A DNA stretch of 47,952 nt from T1Sed10-7 sp040904745 (GTDB lineage: Bacteria > Actinomycetota > Nitriliruptoria > Nitriliruptorales > Nitriliruptoraceae), in NCBI GenBank assembly GCA_040904745.1, contig JBBDSW010000059.1:1-47952 (forward strand), in the 5' to 3' direction. The notes beneath the pieces are model-generated. The model was not told where the DNA came from, ran no database searches, and saw nothing but the letters and a program-made list of their open reading frames with translations. Both the position numbers and the translations under genes were made by a program. The number at the start of each line of letters is the position of its first letter. Position 1 is the first letter of the stretch. Shown piece after piece: positions 7,847-15,254 of this stretch.

Positions 7847-8728
7847 CTAGCCCGTGCCGCCGAACACCTGGATCTCGACCGCGCCGACGTTGCCGCCGGT
7901 CGACTCCGCGACCTCGAAGGTCAACTGCTGGCCGGTGACCGCCACCTCGATGATGCCGGGGTCGGCAGGGCTTCCAGCGGGGAACGGTCCGAGTACCTCG
8001 TGGCCGTCGACGGTCACGGTGAAGGCCTCCGTGATGGCGGAGCCGTCGGCCATCGACCGGGTCAGGAACGCCACGCCGGTGAGGTCGGTCGCTTCACCGA
8101 GGTCCAGGGTGATGAAAGCCTCATCGCCGTCGTCACGGCTCGACCATTCCGTGGAGTGGTCCCCGTCGATGGCGAAGCCCGCCGCGAAAGCGTCGCCGAA
8201 CTCGCTGGAAACCTCGACGATGTCCGCGCCCGGCGCGAGGTTCTCGCCGAGGTCGACCTGCGATGCGGCACCGCCCTCGCCGTCCTCGGAGGTGGCGGCG
8301 TCCCCGGGGTCGGTCTCGGGGATCGTGAAGGTGTCGACCTCGCTTCGGTAGAGCGTGCCGTCGGCCGTGGTGCCCTGCAGGATGTAGACGTACTCGCGAC
8401 CCGGCTCCAGGTCCGGGAGAGCGACGTCGTGCTGCTCGATGCCGGTGCCGTCCATGGCCAGGCTGTTGTTGAACCGCCCGAACTCCTCGGTCTCACCCCA
8501 CACGATGGCGCAGATGGCCGGCTCGGTGGTGGTCACCCGGAAGATGCCCGCGGACGGATCGAGCGGGTCGGCCTCGAAGCTGACCGGGCCGTCCTGGATC
8601 TCGGAGAACGGACGTACCTCGGCGTCCCGGGCGTCGGTGTCCTGCGACGCTTCGCCGTCCGCACAGGCGGAAGCTCCCAGCGCGAGGGCGGCGACGCTCG
8701 CGAGGCTGGCCATCAGCGGTCGGCGCAT
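7847..8728 (-). CDS. Secreted lipoprotein with fibronectin-like and discoidin (F5/8C) domains
   Basis: A 293-residue probable lipoprotein: signal MRRPLMASLASVAALALGAS then Cys in an imperfect lipobox (ASAC), followed by an acidic linker. Residues about 40-140 form an immunoglobulin/FnIII-like segment (FRVTTTEPAICAIVWGET, LPDLEPGREYVYILQGTT). After an acidic linker, residues about 165-293 form a discoidin-like galactose-binding jelly roll (AAGFAIDGDHSTEWSSRDDG, ITLDLGEATDLTGVAFLTRS). Such domains bind glycans or surfaces. The start has GGAAGGAG upstream. A palindromic GGAAC-N18-GTTCC element at 8783-8810 places the gene under the same ECF sigma as the 0.5-1.8 kb cluster (inference). Confidence 0.8.
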   Translation of the reverse strand: MRRPLMASLASVAALALGASACADGEASQDTDARDAEVRPFSEIQDGPVSFEADPLDPSAGIFRVTTTEPAICAIVWGETEEFGRFNNSLAMDGTGIEQHDVALPDLEPGREYVYILQGTTADGTLYRSEVDTFTIPETDPGDAATSEDGEGGAASQVDLGENLAPGADIVEVSSEFGDAFAAGFAIDGDHSTEWSSRDDGDEAFITLDLGEATDLTGVAFLTRSMADGSAITEAFTVTVDGHEVLGPFPAGSPADPGIIEVAVTGQQLTFEVAESTGGNVGAVEIQVFGGTG

Positions 8729-8782
8729 GACGACACCGCTCCTTCCGGGTCCCTCTTCGGGTCCGCGTTCGGCTCCTCCCAG

Positions 8783-8810
8783 GGAACCATCCGGCAGGAC
8801 GCGATGTTCC
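8783..8810 (-). promoter_or_regulatory. ECF sigma promoter GGAAC-N18-GTTCC upstream of the discoidin lipoprotein
   Basis: GGAAC (8783-8787) and GTTCC (8806-8810) are separated by 18 bases, exactly as at 668-695. Read on the minus strand it gives -35 at 8810-8806 and -10 GTT at 8787-8785, with a start near 8778, about 50 bases before the lipoprotein ATG. The plus-strand reading leads to no gene. Confidence 0.6.
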
Positions 8811-8841
8811 GTTGGGTGCCCTCGGCCCGGTTGCTCCGGTG

Positions 8842-8956
8842 GTGGGTGTCGAGAAGCTGCGGGGGGCCCGCCGGTTCTCGCACTGGTGGCGGGTCGATCG
8901 GTCGGCGGGCTTCGTGGGTGTCGAGAAGCTGCGGGGGGCCCGCCGGTTCTCGCACT
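8842..8956. repeat. Two 43-bp direct repeats, each with internal dyad symmetry
   Basis: 8842-8884 and 8914-8956 are identical over 43 bases, 72 bases apart. Each contains outer arms CGAGAA/TTCTCG and an inner GCGGG-GGG-CCCGC hairpin, an architecture like REP/intergenic palindromic elements. They lie in the 296-base gap between the lipoprotein start and the end of the amino-acid transporter operon, where they may stop transcription or stabilise the operon 3' end. No gene is seen in this gap. Confidence 0.85.
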
Positions 8957-9024
8957 CCGGGCCGGAGGTAGGCGGTGCCGGTGAGGCTGCGCGCCGGCAA
9001 GGGCCGGTGGCGGTCAGCCCACCC

Positions 9025-9780
9025 TCAGCCCACCATCTGGAGGAAGCGGCGGGTCCGCTCGTGCTTCGGCTCGGTGAGGACCTGGCTGGGAGGTCCTTCC
9101 TCGACCACCACGCCGGCGTCCATGAACACGACGCGATCGCCGACCTCCTGCGCGAACGCCATCTCGTGGGTGACGACCATCATCGTCATCCCGTCGCGCG
9201 CCAGGTCGCGCATGACCGCGAGCACCTCACCGACCAGCTCCGGGTCGAGCGCCGAGGTCGGCTCGTCGAACATCATCATGTCCGGGTCCATCGACAGCGC
9301 GCGGGCGATCGCCACCCGCTGCTGCTGGCCGCCGGACAGGTGCGAGGGGTAGGCGTAGACCTTGTCGGAGAGCCCGACACGGTCGAGGTTGCGCCGGGCG
9401 ATCTCGCGCGCCTCCGTCTTGCTGCGGCCCCGGACGCGGCGCTGGGCGATCGTGAGGTTCCGCAGCACCGAGAGGTGGGGGAAGAGGTTGAAGGACTGGA
9501 AGACCATGCCGATGCGGCTGCGCAGCTCATCGACGTTGGCATCCGGGTCGGTGATGTCATCGCCCTCGATCAGGATGCGGCCGGCCGTCGGCTCCTCCAG
9601 GCGGTTGACGCAGCGGAGCAGGGTCGACTTCCCCGACCCGGATGGGCCGATCACGCACACCACCTCACCGGGATCGACGTGGAAATCGATGCCGCTGAGG
9701 ACCTCCAGGTCCCCGAAGGACTTGTAGAGCTCCTGGACGTCGATCGCGGGGACGCCCTCGCGGGGGGTCGGTGCGGTCAT
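9025..9780 (-). CDS. Polar amino-acid ABC importer, ATP-binding protein (GlnQ/HisP type)
   Basis: A 251-residue ATPase very close to the GlnQ/HisP family: Walker A GPSGSGKSTLLRC, FNLFPHLSVLRNLT after the Q-loop, signature LSGGQQQRVAIARAL, Walker B MMMFDEPTSALDPELVGEV and the H-loop VVTHEMAFAQEVGDRVVFMD. Length is standard and no C-terminal regulatory domain is present. It is the last gene of a minus-strand operon, 22 bases after the permease stop. Couples ATP hydrolysis to uptake of a polar amino acid; the exact amino acid is unknown. Confidence 0.95.
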   Translation of the reverse strand: MTAPTPREGVPAIDVQELYKSFGDLEVLSGIDFHVDPGEVVCVIGPSGSGKSTLLRCVNRLEEPTAGRILIEGDDITDPDANVDELRSRIGMVFQSFNLFPHLSVLRNLTIAQRRVRGRSKTEAREIARRNLDRVGLSDKVYAYPSHLSGGQQQRVAIARALSMDPDMMMFDEPTSALDPELVGEVLAVMRDLARDGMTMMVVTHEMAFAQEVGDRVVFMDAGVVVEEGPPSQVLTEPKHERTRRFLQMVG

Positions 9781-9802
9781 CGCGTCGGTCTCCTCGTGGC
9801 GC

Positions 9803-10585
9803 TCATCGCGAGCGCGCGTTGCGGCGTTCGAGCACCCGCACCAGCTGTGTCAGCGGGACCGTGATCATCAGGTACACCGCGCCGACCACGATGAGCGGTG
9901 TGGCGTTGGCGTTGGTGTTCAGCAGGTCGCGCCCGAACTTGAGCAGTTCCTTGGTCGCGGGCGTCGTGCCGATCACGAACAGCAGGGACGTGTCCTTGAT
10001 CAGCAGCACCAGCTCGTTGGTCAGGGGCGGGATGATGATCCGGAACCCCTGCGGGATGATGATCGAGATCATCGCCCAGGTGTAGGACATGCCGAGGGAG
10101 CGGGCGGCCTCCATCTGCCCCTTGGGAACGCCTTCGATCCCGGCTCGGATCGTCTCGGCCATGTAGGCGGCGGCCACGATGCCGAGCCCCAGGGTGATGG
10201 TGACCAGGGTCGGCCACCGCGTGCCGAAGGCGATGGGGATCCCGATGCCGACGAGGAAGATGGTGAGCAGTGCCGGCAGTCCCCGGAAGATCTCGATGTA
10301 GAGCGTGGAGAGCCAGCGGTACGGGGCGATCGATGACAGACGCATCAGCGCGAGCAGCAGCCCGAAGGCCAGACCGAAGCTGAACGCCAGGAACGTGTAG
10401 AGGATCGTGTTGCGGGCGGCGATCAGCAGCACGTCGGGGAACATCTGCCGGGCGAGCTCGGCGTTGAAGAAGTTGCGCCGCGTGGTCTCCCAGTCCGCCA
10501 GCAGGACCACCACGACGACGCCAGCGATGAACAGCAGGTACAGGATGGTGCGGATCAGTCGCTGCTGCTGCCGCTTGGTCACCAC
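9803..10585 (-). CDS. Polar amino-acid ABC importer permease (HisM/GlnP type)
   Basis: A 260-residue permease with an N-terminal membrane helix and the HisMQ-type fold: TILYTFLAFSFGLAFGLLLA, EIFRGLPALLTIFLVGIGIP, and the EAA loop GIEGVPKGQMEAARSLGMSY followed by IIIPQGFRIIIPPLTNELVL. These are hallmarks of amino-acid permeases that can act as homodimers, consistent with only one permease in the operon. It precedes the ATPase and follows the binding protein after 129 bases that hold a strong hairpin. Confidence 0.94.
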   Translation of the reverse strand: MVTKRQQQRLIRTILYLLFIAGVVVVVLLADWETTRRNFFNAELARQMFPDVLLIAARNTILYTFLAFSFGLAFGLLLALMRLSSIAPYRWLSTLYIEIFRGLPALLTIFLVGIGIPIAFGTRWPTLVTITLGLGIVAAAYMAETIRAGIEGVPKGQMEAARSLGMSYTWAMISIIIPQGFRIIIPPLTNELVLLIKDTSLLFVIGTTPATKELLKFGRDLLNTNANATPLIVVGAVYLMITVPLTQLVRVLERRNARSR

Positions 10586-10623
10586 GTGCTCCTCGTCACC
10601 ACCGCCCGCACGCTAGACGACCG

Positions 10624-10668
10624 CGGGCCCGGGGACGTCGCCACGTCGTGGCGTGCTCCCCGGGCCCG
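10624..10668 (-). terminator. Nested GC-rich hairpin between binding-protein and permease genes
   Basis: Arms 10624-10635 (CGGGCCCGGGGA) and 10657-10668 (TCCCCGGGCCCG) pair perfectly over 12 bp, and the loop contains a further 6-bp stem CGCCAC/GTGGCG. No T-run follows. In binding-protein-first ABC operons such a structure commonly limits readthrough or protects the upstream mRNA, giving excess binding protein. That role is inferred. Confidence 0.6.
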
Positions 10669-10714
10669 TGCCATCTCACGCACCGCGTCGGTCACGCGGT
10701 CCGTCGTGCCGCGA

Positions 10715-11539
10715 TCATGCGTCGGCGAAGTAGCCGTCGAACAGCTCGTCGTAGGTGCCGTCGTCGCGGATCTCCTGGATCGTGTCGTTCAGGAGCTGCA
10801 GCAGGTCGTCACCGCGTTCCTGCTCGAGGGCGAAGCCGTAATCCTCGCCGGTGTCGTAGGTCTCGATCACCTCGACGGTGTCGTCCTCGCTGGCCCGGTT
10901 GGCGTTGACCGGCTCGTCCTGGAGGATCGCCTGGACCTGGCCGGCTTCGAGCCCGGTGAACAGATCGCCGCCGCCCTCGTAGGCGCGGATCGTTGCGCCG
11001 GGGACGTTCTCCTCGGCGTAGGCCTCGCCGGTCGTGCCGGACTGGACCCCGACGGTGATGCCTTCCACGAGGTCGTCGATGCTCCCGATGTCGGAGCCCT
11101 CCGGCACGAGCAGCGACTGGATCGCCGAGTAGTAGGTGTCGGTGAAGTCGACGTTGGCCTGACGCTCCTCGGTGATCGTGATCGCCGAAGCGGCCGCGTC
11201 GCAGGTCCCGGCGGCCATCTCGGCCCCGGAGGTCAGACCCTCGAAGCCGGTGTTGATCACGGTCAGCTCGAGGTCGTTCCGGTCGGCGATCTCCTGCATG
11301 AGATCGATGTCGAAGCCGCTGTAGCCGGAGGGGGCGTCCGGATCCTCGAACTCGAACGGCTCGTAGGGGACCTCGGAACACACGGTGAGTGCGCCCTCGC
11401 TGACGAGGTCGAGGTCAGCCGCCTCGGCGTCACCGGCGTCATCGGTCGTGTCGGGCTCGTCCGTGCCCTCGTCGCCACAGGCTGTGGCGAGCAGCGCGAG
11501 CGCCGCAGTGAGAGCGAGTGCGCGGGTAGCACGTCGCAT
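10715..11539 (-). CDS. Polar amino-acid ABC importer, substrate-binding lipoprotein
   Basis: A 274-residue family-3 solute-binding protein. Signal peptide MRRATRALALTAALALLATAC with lipobox LATAC, then an acidic linker. Mature-domain motifs include VCSEVPYEPFEFED, GYSGFDIDLMQEIADR (the conserved G[FY]DIDL motif), MAAGTCDAAASAITITEER, VGVQSGTTGEAYAEE and a C-terminal RDDGTYDELFDGYF. First gene of the operon with permease and ATPase. Its high Asp/Glu content is striking even for this family and may reflect a saline environment. A dyad at 11593-11607 lies 54 bases upstream of the start. Confidence 0.94.
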   Translation of the reverse strand: MRRATRALALTAALALLATACGDEGTDEPDTTDDAGDAEAADLDLVSEGALTVCSEVPYEPFEFEDPDAPSGYSGFDIDLMQEIADRNDLELTVINTGFEGLTSGAEMAAGTCDAAASAITITEERQANVDFTDTYYSAIQSLLVPEGSDIGSIDDLVEGITVGVQSGTTGEAYAEENVPGATIRAYEGGGDLFTGLEAGQVQAILQDEPVNANRASEDDTVEVIETYDTGEDYGFALEQERGDDLLQLLNDTIQEIRDDGTYDELFDGYFADA

Positions 11540-11592
11540 GGGTCAACTCCTGGTGGTGGTGTCGGCCCGGTACCGAGCCGACGGGCGGATCT

Positions 11593-11607
11593 CTACGATG
11601 CTCGTAG
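11593..11607. promoter_or_regulatory. Candidate operator CTACGA-TGC-TCGTAG
   Basis: A perfect 6-bp dyad (CTACGA, 3 bases, TCGTAG) centred 61 bases upstream of the binding-protein ATG, in the only promoter region of the amino-acid transporter operon. It could be a repressor site or part of the 5' leader; no family assignment is possible. Confidence 0.35.
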
Positions 11608-11679
11608 TAGCCGGTTGCTGGCACGGACCGTAGGGCAGTGGCCCGGGCGTGAACAGAGCGGGTCGGGGCAGCTGCGCGC

Positions 11680-12408
11680 TCAGCGCGCGGGGCGGTCCTG
11701 TGGTCCCGGGGCCCGCATCGCCGCGATCGCGCCGTCCGGGTCGGTCACGGTCATGAACCGCCCGTGCTCGGCGAGCAGGACACGGTCGGCGAGGACGAGG
11801 AGTTCGTCCGGGTCATGGGTCACGAACAGGGTGGGCAGGCCGGCCGTCGAGACGAGGTCACGGACGATCCGTCGGAGCCGGTCGCGCACGGGGACGTCGA
11901 GGGCGCTGAACGGCTCGTCGAGGAGGAGGAGCCGCGGATGCCCGGCCAGGGCGCGGGCGAGCGCGACCCGTTGCTGCTGGCCACCGGAGAGCTGTCCCGG
12001 ACGGCGGTGGGCGAGGTCGACACCCCCGACCTGCTCGAGCAGCTCCATCGCTTCGTCCCGCCGGTCGGCGCGGGTCCCGGTCCGGACGGCGAGGGCGACG
12101 TTGGAGCGGATGCTGCGGTGGGGGAGCAGGAACGGCTGCTGGAACACCATCCCGATCCGTCGCTCATGGGCCGGGAGGTGCACACCGGACGCGAGGTCGC
12201 AGAACGGCTCGCCGTCCAGCGCGATGCGTCCGTCACTCGGACGATCCAGTCCTGCCAGGAGGCGCAGGAGGCGGGTCTTGCCGGCGCCGGACGGCCCGGC
12301 CACGACGGTGAGTCCACCGGCGACCTCGAAGCGGGCGTCGAGGTGGAACGCGCCTGACGGGCTCAGGGGATCCCCCACGGAGGCACGGACGTCGACGGTG
12401 AGGCTCAT
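11680..12408 (-). CDS. modC: Molybdate ABC importer ATP-binding protein ModC
   Basis: A 242-residue ATPase with Walker A GPSGAGKTRLLRLLAG, Q-loop VFQQPFLLPHRSIRSNVALA, signature LSGGQQQRVALARALAG, Walker B LLLLDEPFSALDVPVRDRLR and H-loop LFVTHDPDELLVLADRVLL. The C-terminal molybdate-binding (MOP/TOBE) domain of long ModC proteins is absent, so this is a short ModC. ATG at 12408-12406 overlaps the modB stop by 4 bases. Identified as ModC by its place directly after modA-modB-type genes. Tungstate cannot be excluded as substrate. Confidence 0.88.
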   Translation of the reverse strand: MSLTVDVRASVGDPLSPSGAFHLDARFEVAGGLTVVAGPSGAGKTRLLRLLAGLDRPSDGRIALDGEPFCDLASGVHLPAHERRIGMVFQQPFLLPHRSIRSNVALAVRTGTRADRRDEAMELLEQVGGVDLAHRRPGQLSGGQQQRVALARALAGHPRLLLLDEPFSALDVPVRDRLRRIVRDLVSTAGLPTLFVTHDPDELLVLADRVLLAEHGRFMTVTDPDGAIAAMRAPGPQDRPAR

Positions 12409-13061
12409 GTCGTGGACCGTTCCAGCCAGCGCACCCCGAGCAGGACGATGATCGCGACCGCGGCGAGGACGGCCGCGAGCAGCCCGGCCGTGGCGTAGTC
12501 GAACGCCTGTACGCGGTCGTAGACGGCGATCGGCATCGTCTGCGTCCGGCCGGGGATGTTGCCGGCCACCATGATCGTCGTGCCGAAGTCTCCCAGCGCA
12601 CGCGCGAAGGCGAGCGAGATGCCGGCCACGATGCCGCGGGCCGCCAGCGGCAGGGTGACCGTGATGGCCAGCCGCGCGCCGTGCAGCCCACAGACACGCG
12701 CAGCCTCCTCGTAGGCGGTGTCGACGGCGGCGATGGCAGCGGTTGCGGCACGGAGGGTGTAGGGGAGGCTCGCCACGGCTGCGGCGATGACGGCGGCCTG
12801 CCACGTGAACACCAGCGGGCCGCCGGTGACCGCTTCCCACGCCCGTCCGATCGGTGAGGTGCGCCCGAGCACCACGAGGAGGTAGTAGCCGAGTACCGTC
12901 GGTGGGAGCACGATCGGGAGGCTGGCCACCGCCTCGAGGAGGCCGCGCCCGGGGAAGTCCAGACGTGCGAGGACGTAGGCGCCACTCACACCGATGACGG
13001 TGGTGATCAGGGTCGCCAGCGCGGCGACCCTCAGCGACAGGAGCAGCGGGAAGAGGTCCAC
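12405..13061 (-). CDS. modB: Molybdate ABC importer permease ModB
   Basis: A 218-residue permease, the usual ModB length, starting MDLFPLLLSLRVAALATLIT. About five to six membrane helices; the family motif ARLDFPGRGLLEAVASLPIVLPPTVLGYYL is split over residues 30-60, and the EAA loop reads YEEAARVCGLHGARLAITVT, followed by FARALGDFGTTIMVAGNIPG, which is very characteristic of ModB. It starts 3 bases after the modA stop and overlaps modC by 4 bases. Confidence 0.95.
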   Translation of the reverse strand: MDLFPLLLSLRVAALATLITTVIGVSGAYVLARLDFPGRGLLEAVASLPIVLPPTVLGYYLLVVLGRTSPIGRAWEAVTGGPLVFTWQAAVIAAAVASLPYTLRAATAAIAAVDTAYEEAARVCGLHGARLAITVTLPLAARGIVAGISLAFARALGDFGTTIMVAGNIPGRTQTMPIAVYDRVQAFDYATAGLLAAVLAAVAIIVLLGVRWLERSTT

Positions 13062-13064
13062 GGC

Positions 13065-13895
13065 TCAGCGTTCCCAGGTCGCGGGTGGATCCTCGCCTTC
13101 GCCCAGGAACCCGAAACGGCGCATCACGCCACGGCCGGCGTCGCTGCTGACGTGGTCGATGAACCGTCCGGCCAGCGATGCCCGATCCGGGTCGGTGGCC
13201 GTGACCACCAGCACCTGTTGCAGGGGCTCGTGGAGGCGGTCGTCGAGCAGCGTCCATCGGCCTTCGCCCGCCTCGTCGGCGGCGACGGCCAGCGACAGGG
13301 CGATGATCGCGGCGTCCGCGTTCCCGGTCGCCGCCAGCCGCTGGGTATCGGCCACGTTCTCCCCGTAGACGAGTTTCGAGCGCACCTGGTCGAGGATCCC
13401 GGCGGTGCGCAACGCCTCGGCCGCGGCCTGCCCGTAGGGAGCGTGATCCGGATTGGCGATGGCGAGGTTGGTGGGTCCGCCGTCGGCCGCGAGCGCATCG
13501 AGGTCCTCCCACCTCGAGGAGGCATCGGCACGCGACCACAGGACGAGCCGACCGAACGCGTAGGTCCGCTGGGTCGCTGCGTCTCCGACGCCCCCGTCGA
13601 TGACGCGGTCGACGTAGGCGGCGTTGGCTGAGGCGAACAGGTCCATCGGGGCGCCTTCCAGCAGCTGCTGTGCGAGCTGACCCGAGGAACCGAAGGTGAA
13701 GACCACCTCCTCACCCGTCGCGTCCTCGAACGAGGCACCGAGTTCGGTGAACGCGGGCCGCAGGTCCGCGGCGGCCGCGACGAGCAGCGGTCGCTCGGCG
13801 GTGACCGCGTCGGCCCCACGGTCGCATCCCGTCAGCACGGCGGTACCCACCGCCACTGCGAGCACCAGACCGCCGGCGCGCCCCGTGCCCCTCAT
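13065..13895 (-). CDS. modA: Molybdate-binding lipoprotein ModA
   Basis: A 276-residue periplasmic-type binding protein with a lipoprotein signal (AVAVGTAVLTGC). Typical ModA signatures: LLVAAAADLRPAFTELGASF at the mature start, VVFTFGSSGQLAQQLLEGAP (oxyanion-binding Ser residues), LFASANAAYVDRV, NLAIANPDHAPYGQAAAEAL and YGENVADTQRLAATGNADAA. The start ATG (13895-13893) overlaps the stop of the upstream regulator gene by 4 bases, so regulator and transporter are one transcript. Confidence 0.95.
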   Translation of the reverse strand: MRGTGRAGGLVLAVAVGTAVLTGCDRGADAVTAERPLLVAAAADLRPAFTELGASFEDATGEEVVFTFGSSGQLAQQLLEGAPMDLFASANAAYVDRVIDGGVGDAATQRTYAFGRLVLWSRADASSRWEDLDALAADGGPTNLAIANPDHAPYGQAAAEALRTAGILDQVRSKLVYGENVADTQRLAATGNADAAIIALSLAVAADEAGEGRWTLLDDRLHEPLQQVLVVTATDPDRASLAGRFIDHVSSDAGRGVMRRFGFLGEGEDPPATWER

Positions 13896-14902
13896 CCGAC
13901 CACCTCGGTGCCACAGTCGGTCAGGTCGTAGCCCCCGATGGCACCCAGGCGGTGCTGCACCTCGGTGTCCGTCAGCGCGTCGAAGAACCGCCGGACCCCG
14001 GGATCGTCGAGGTGGTCGGGGGAGACCCACACCTCGCAGCGGTGCTCCTCGAGGGGGTGGAAGTCCAGTCCCAGTGCGAGCGCGACCGGCTCGATGGTCA
14101 CGGCGGCGTAGCCGGTCTGCTGCGCGAGCCGGCCGGCCTCGATGTGTCCGGAGGCGACGGGTCCGGGAGGGGGGGCGTCGTTGCCGGCCTCAGTGGTGGC
14201 CCGCCGGAGGGCGGCCTGGCTCGCGGCGCCCTCCTCGCGTTGCACGACCGCCAAGCGGCCCGCCAACGCGGTGGCGGCCCACCGGGGACCGTGGGTGGCG
14301 TCGGCCGCGAGACCGACCTGCCAACCGGTCAGACGCCATCGCCTGATCGTGGGGTCCGGTGCGGGGAGGTCGCCTGCTGGTCCGTGCACGACCGCCGCGT
14401 GGACCCGTCCGTCCTCCAACGCCTGGCGGGCATCGGCGCTCGAGGCGCTGGCCCACACCACCCCGCACGTGCGTTCGTGTTCCACGAGGCGGTGGATCAG
14501 GCCGAGCGCCGGGTCACAGCCGGCGACCACCGCAGCCGGTCGCTCCGGCCGGAGTCGCTCGAGCGAGCCGCCACGTACCACCGCATCGGCCGGCGCCCAC
14601 CCCGCGCCGCTCGGCGGTACCGGTACGCACACCTGCTGCGTGCCGACCCGGGCGAGGTGGACGTGTTGTCCCTCCTCGGGCGGGTCGATGGCACCGACCA
14701 GTGGGGTCGACTCCGGTGTCAGGAGGTCCTCCACCGAGGTCTCCAGCACCCGGGCGATCGCCACGGCGGCATCGATCCGCGGGCGGTGACGTCCCGCCTC
14801 CACCGCCCCGATCAGCTGCCGGCTGACGCCTGCCCGGCGGGCGAGCTCGGCCTGCGTGAGCCCATGGTGCTCTCGCAGCGAGCGGATCCGTGGACCCAGC
14901 AT
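13892..14902 (-). CDS. XRE-family regulator fused to a periplasmic-binding-like effector domain
   Basis: A 336-residue two-domain protein. Residues 1-65 are a helix-turn-helix of the XRE/Cro type (RIRSLREHHGLTQAELARRA, GVSRQLIGAVEAGRHRPRID). Residues about 95-330 form a soluble PBP-like domain (VAGCDPALGLIHRLVEHERT, SGHIEAGRLAQQTGYAAVTI, LDFHPLEEHRCEVWVSPDHL), the type found in molybdate/tungstate-responsive regulators and MoeA fusions. The ATG at 14902-14900 has GGGAGG upstream. It is translationally coupled to modA, so it probably senses intracellular oxyanion and controls its own operon in place of ModE (inference). The upstream region runs into a 100-N gap. Confidence 0.85.
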   Translation of the reverse strand: MLGPRIRSLREHHGLTQAELARRAGVSRQLIGAVEAGRHRPRIDAAVAIARVLETSVEDLLTPESTPLVGAIDPPEEGQHVHLARVGTQQVCVPVPPSGAGWAPADAVVRGGSLERLRPERPAAVVAGCDPALGLIHRLVEHERTCGVVWASASSADARQALEDGRVHAAVVHGPAGDLPAPDPTIRRWRLTGWQVGLAADATHGPRWAATALAGRLAVVQREEGAASQAALRRATTEAGNDAPPPGPVASGHIEAGRLAQQTGYAAVTIEPVALALGLDFHPLEEHRCEVWVSPDHLDDPGVRRFFDALTDTEVQHRLGAIGGYDLTDCGTEVVG

Positions 14903-15254
14903 CGCCTCGTCCTCCCGGTCGGCGTTGACGGTGCACACGGAGACGTGATGCTCGGAAACTAGCGTAGGCGACAGGGAACGAGCGTCCCGGCAGGGAACGA
15001 GCACCGCGGCGGGGGACGAAGGCCNNNNNNNNNNNNNNNNNNNNNNNNNNNNNNNNNNNNNNNNNNNNNNNNNNNNNNNNNNNNNNNNNNNNNNNNNNNN
15101 NNNNNNNNNNNNNNNNNNNNNNNNCGCTGGTGCGTGCGGGGGCCGCAACCATCGGCTCCCGAGCGTCCTGCTTCCCGGTGCGCGGCGCTCCCGCCCGCTG
15201 CCCGGGCCCGACGTCGGTGGCCGCCGCTCCGGTGGCGGAGGTCAGGGAGCTCCC
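14903..15254. other. Divergent intergenic region with degenerate repeats and assembly gap
   Basis: The 352 bases between the mod operon and the MMPL exporter hold no gene. Left of the 100 N at 15025-15124 is a degenerate tandem motif of about 20 bases (CAGGGAACGAGC twice, then GGGGACGAAGG). A TACGCT minus-strand -10-like hexamer lies at 14961-14966. Confidence 0.6.
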
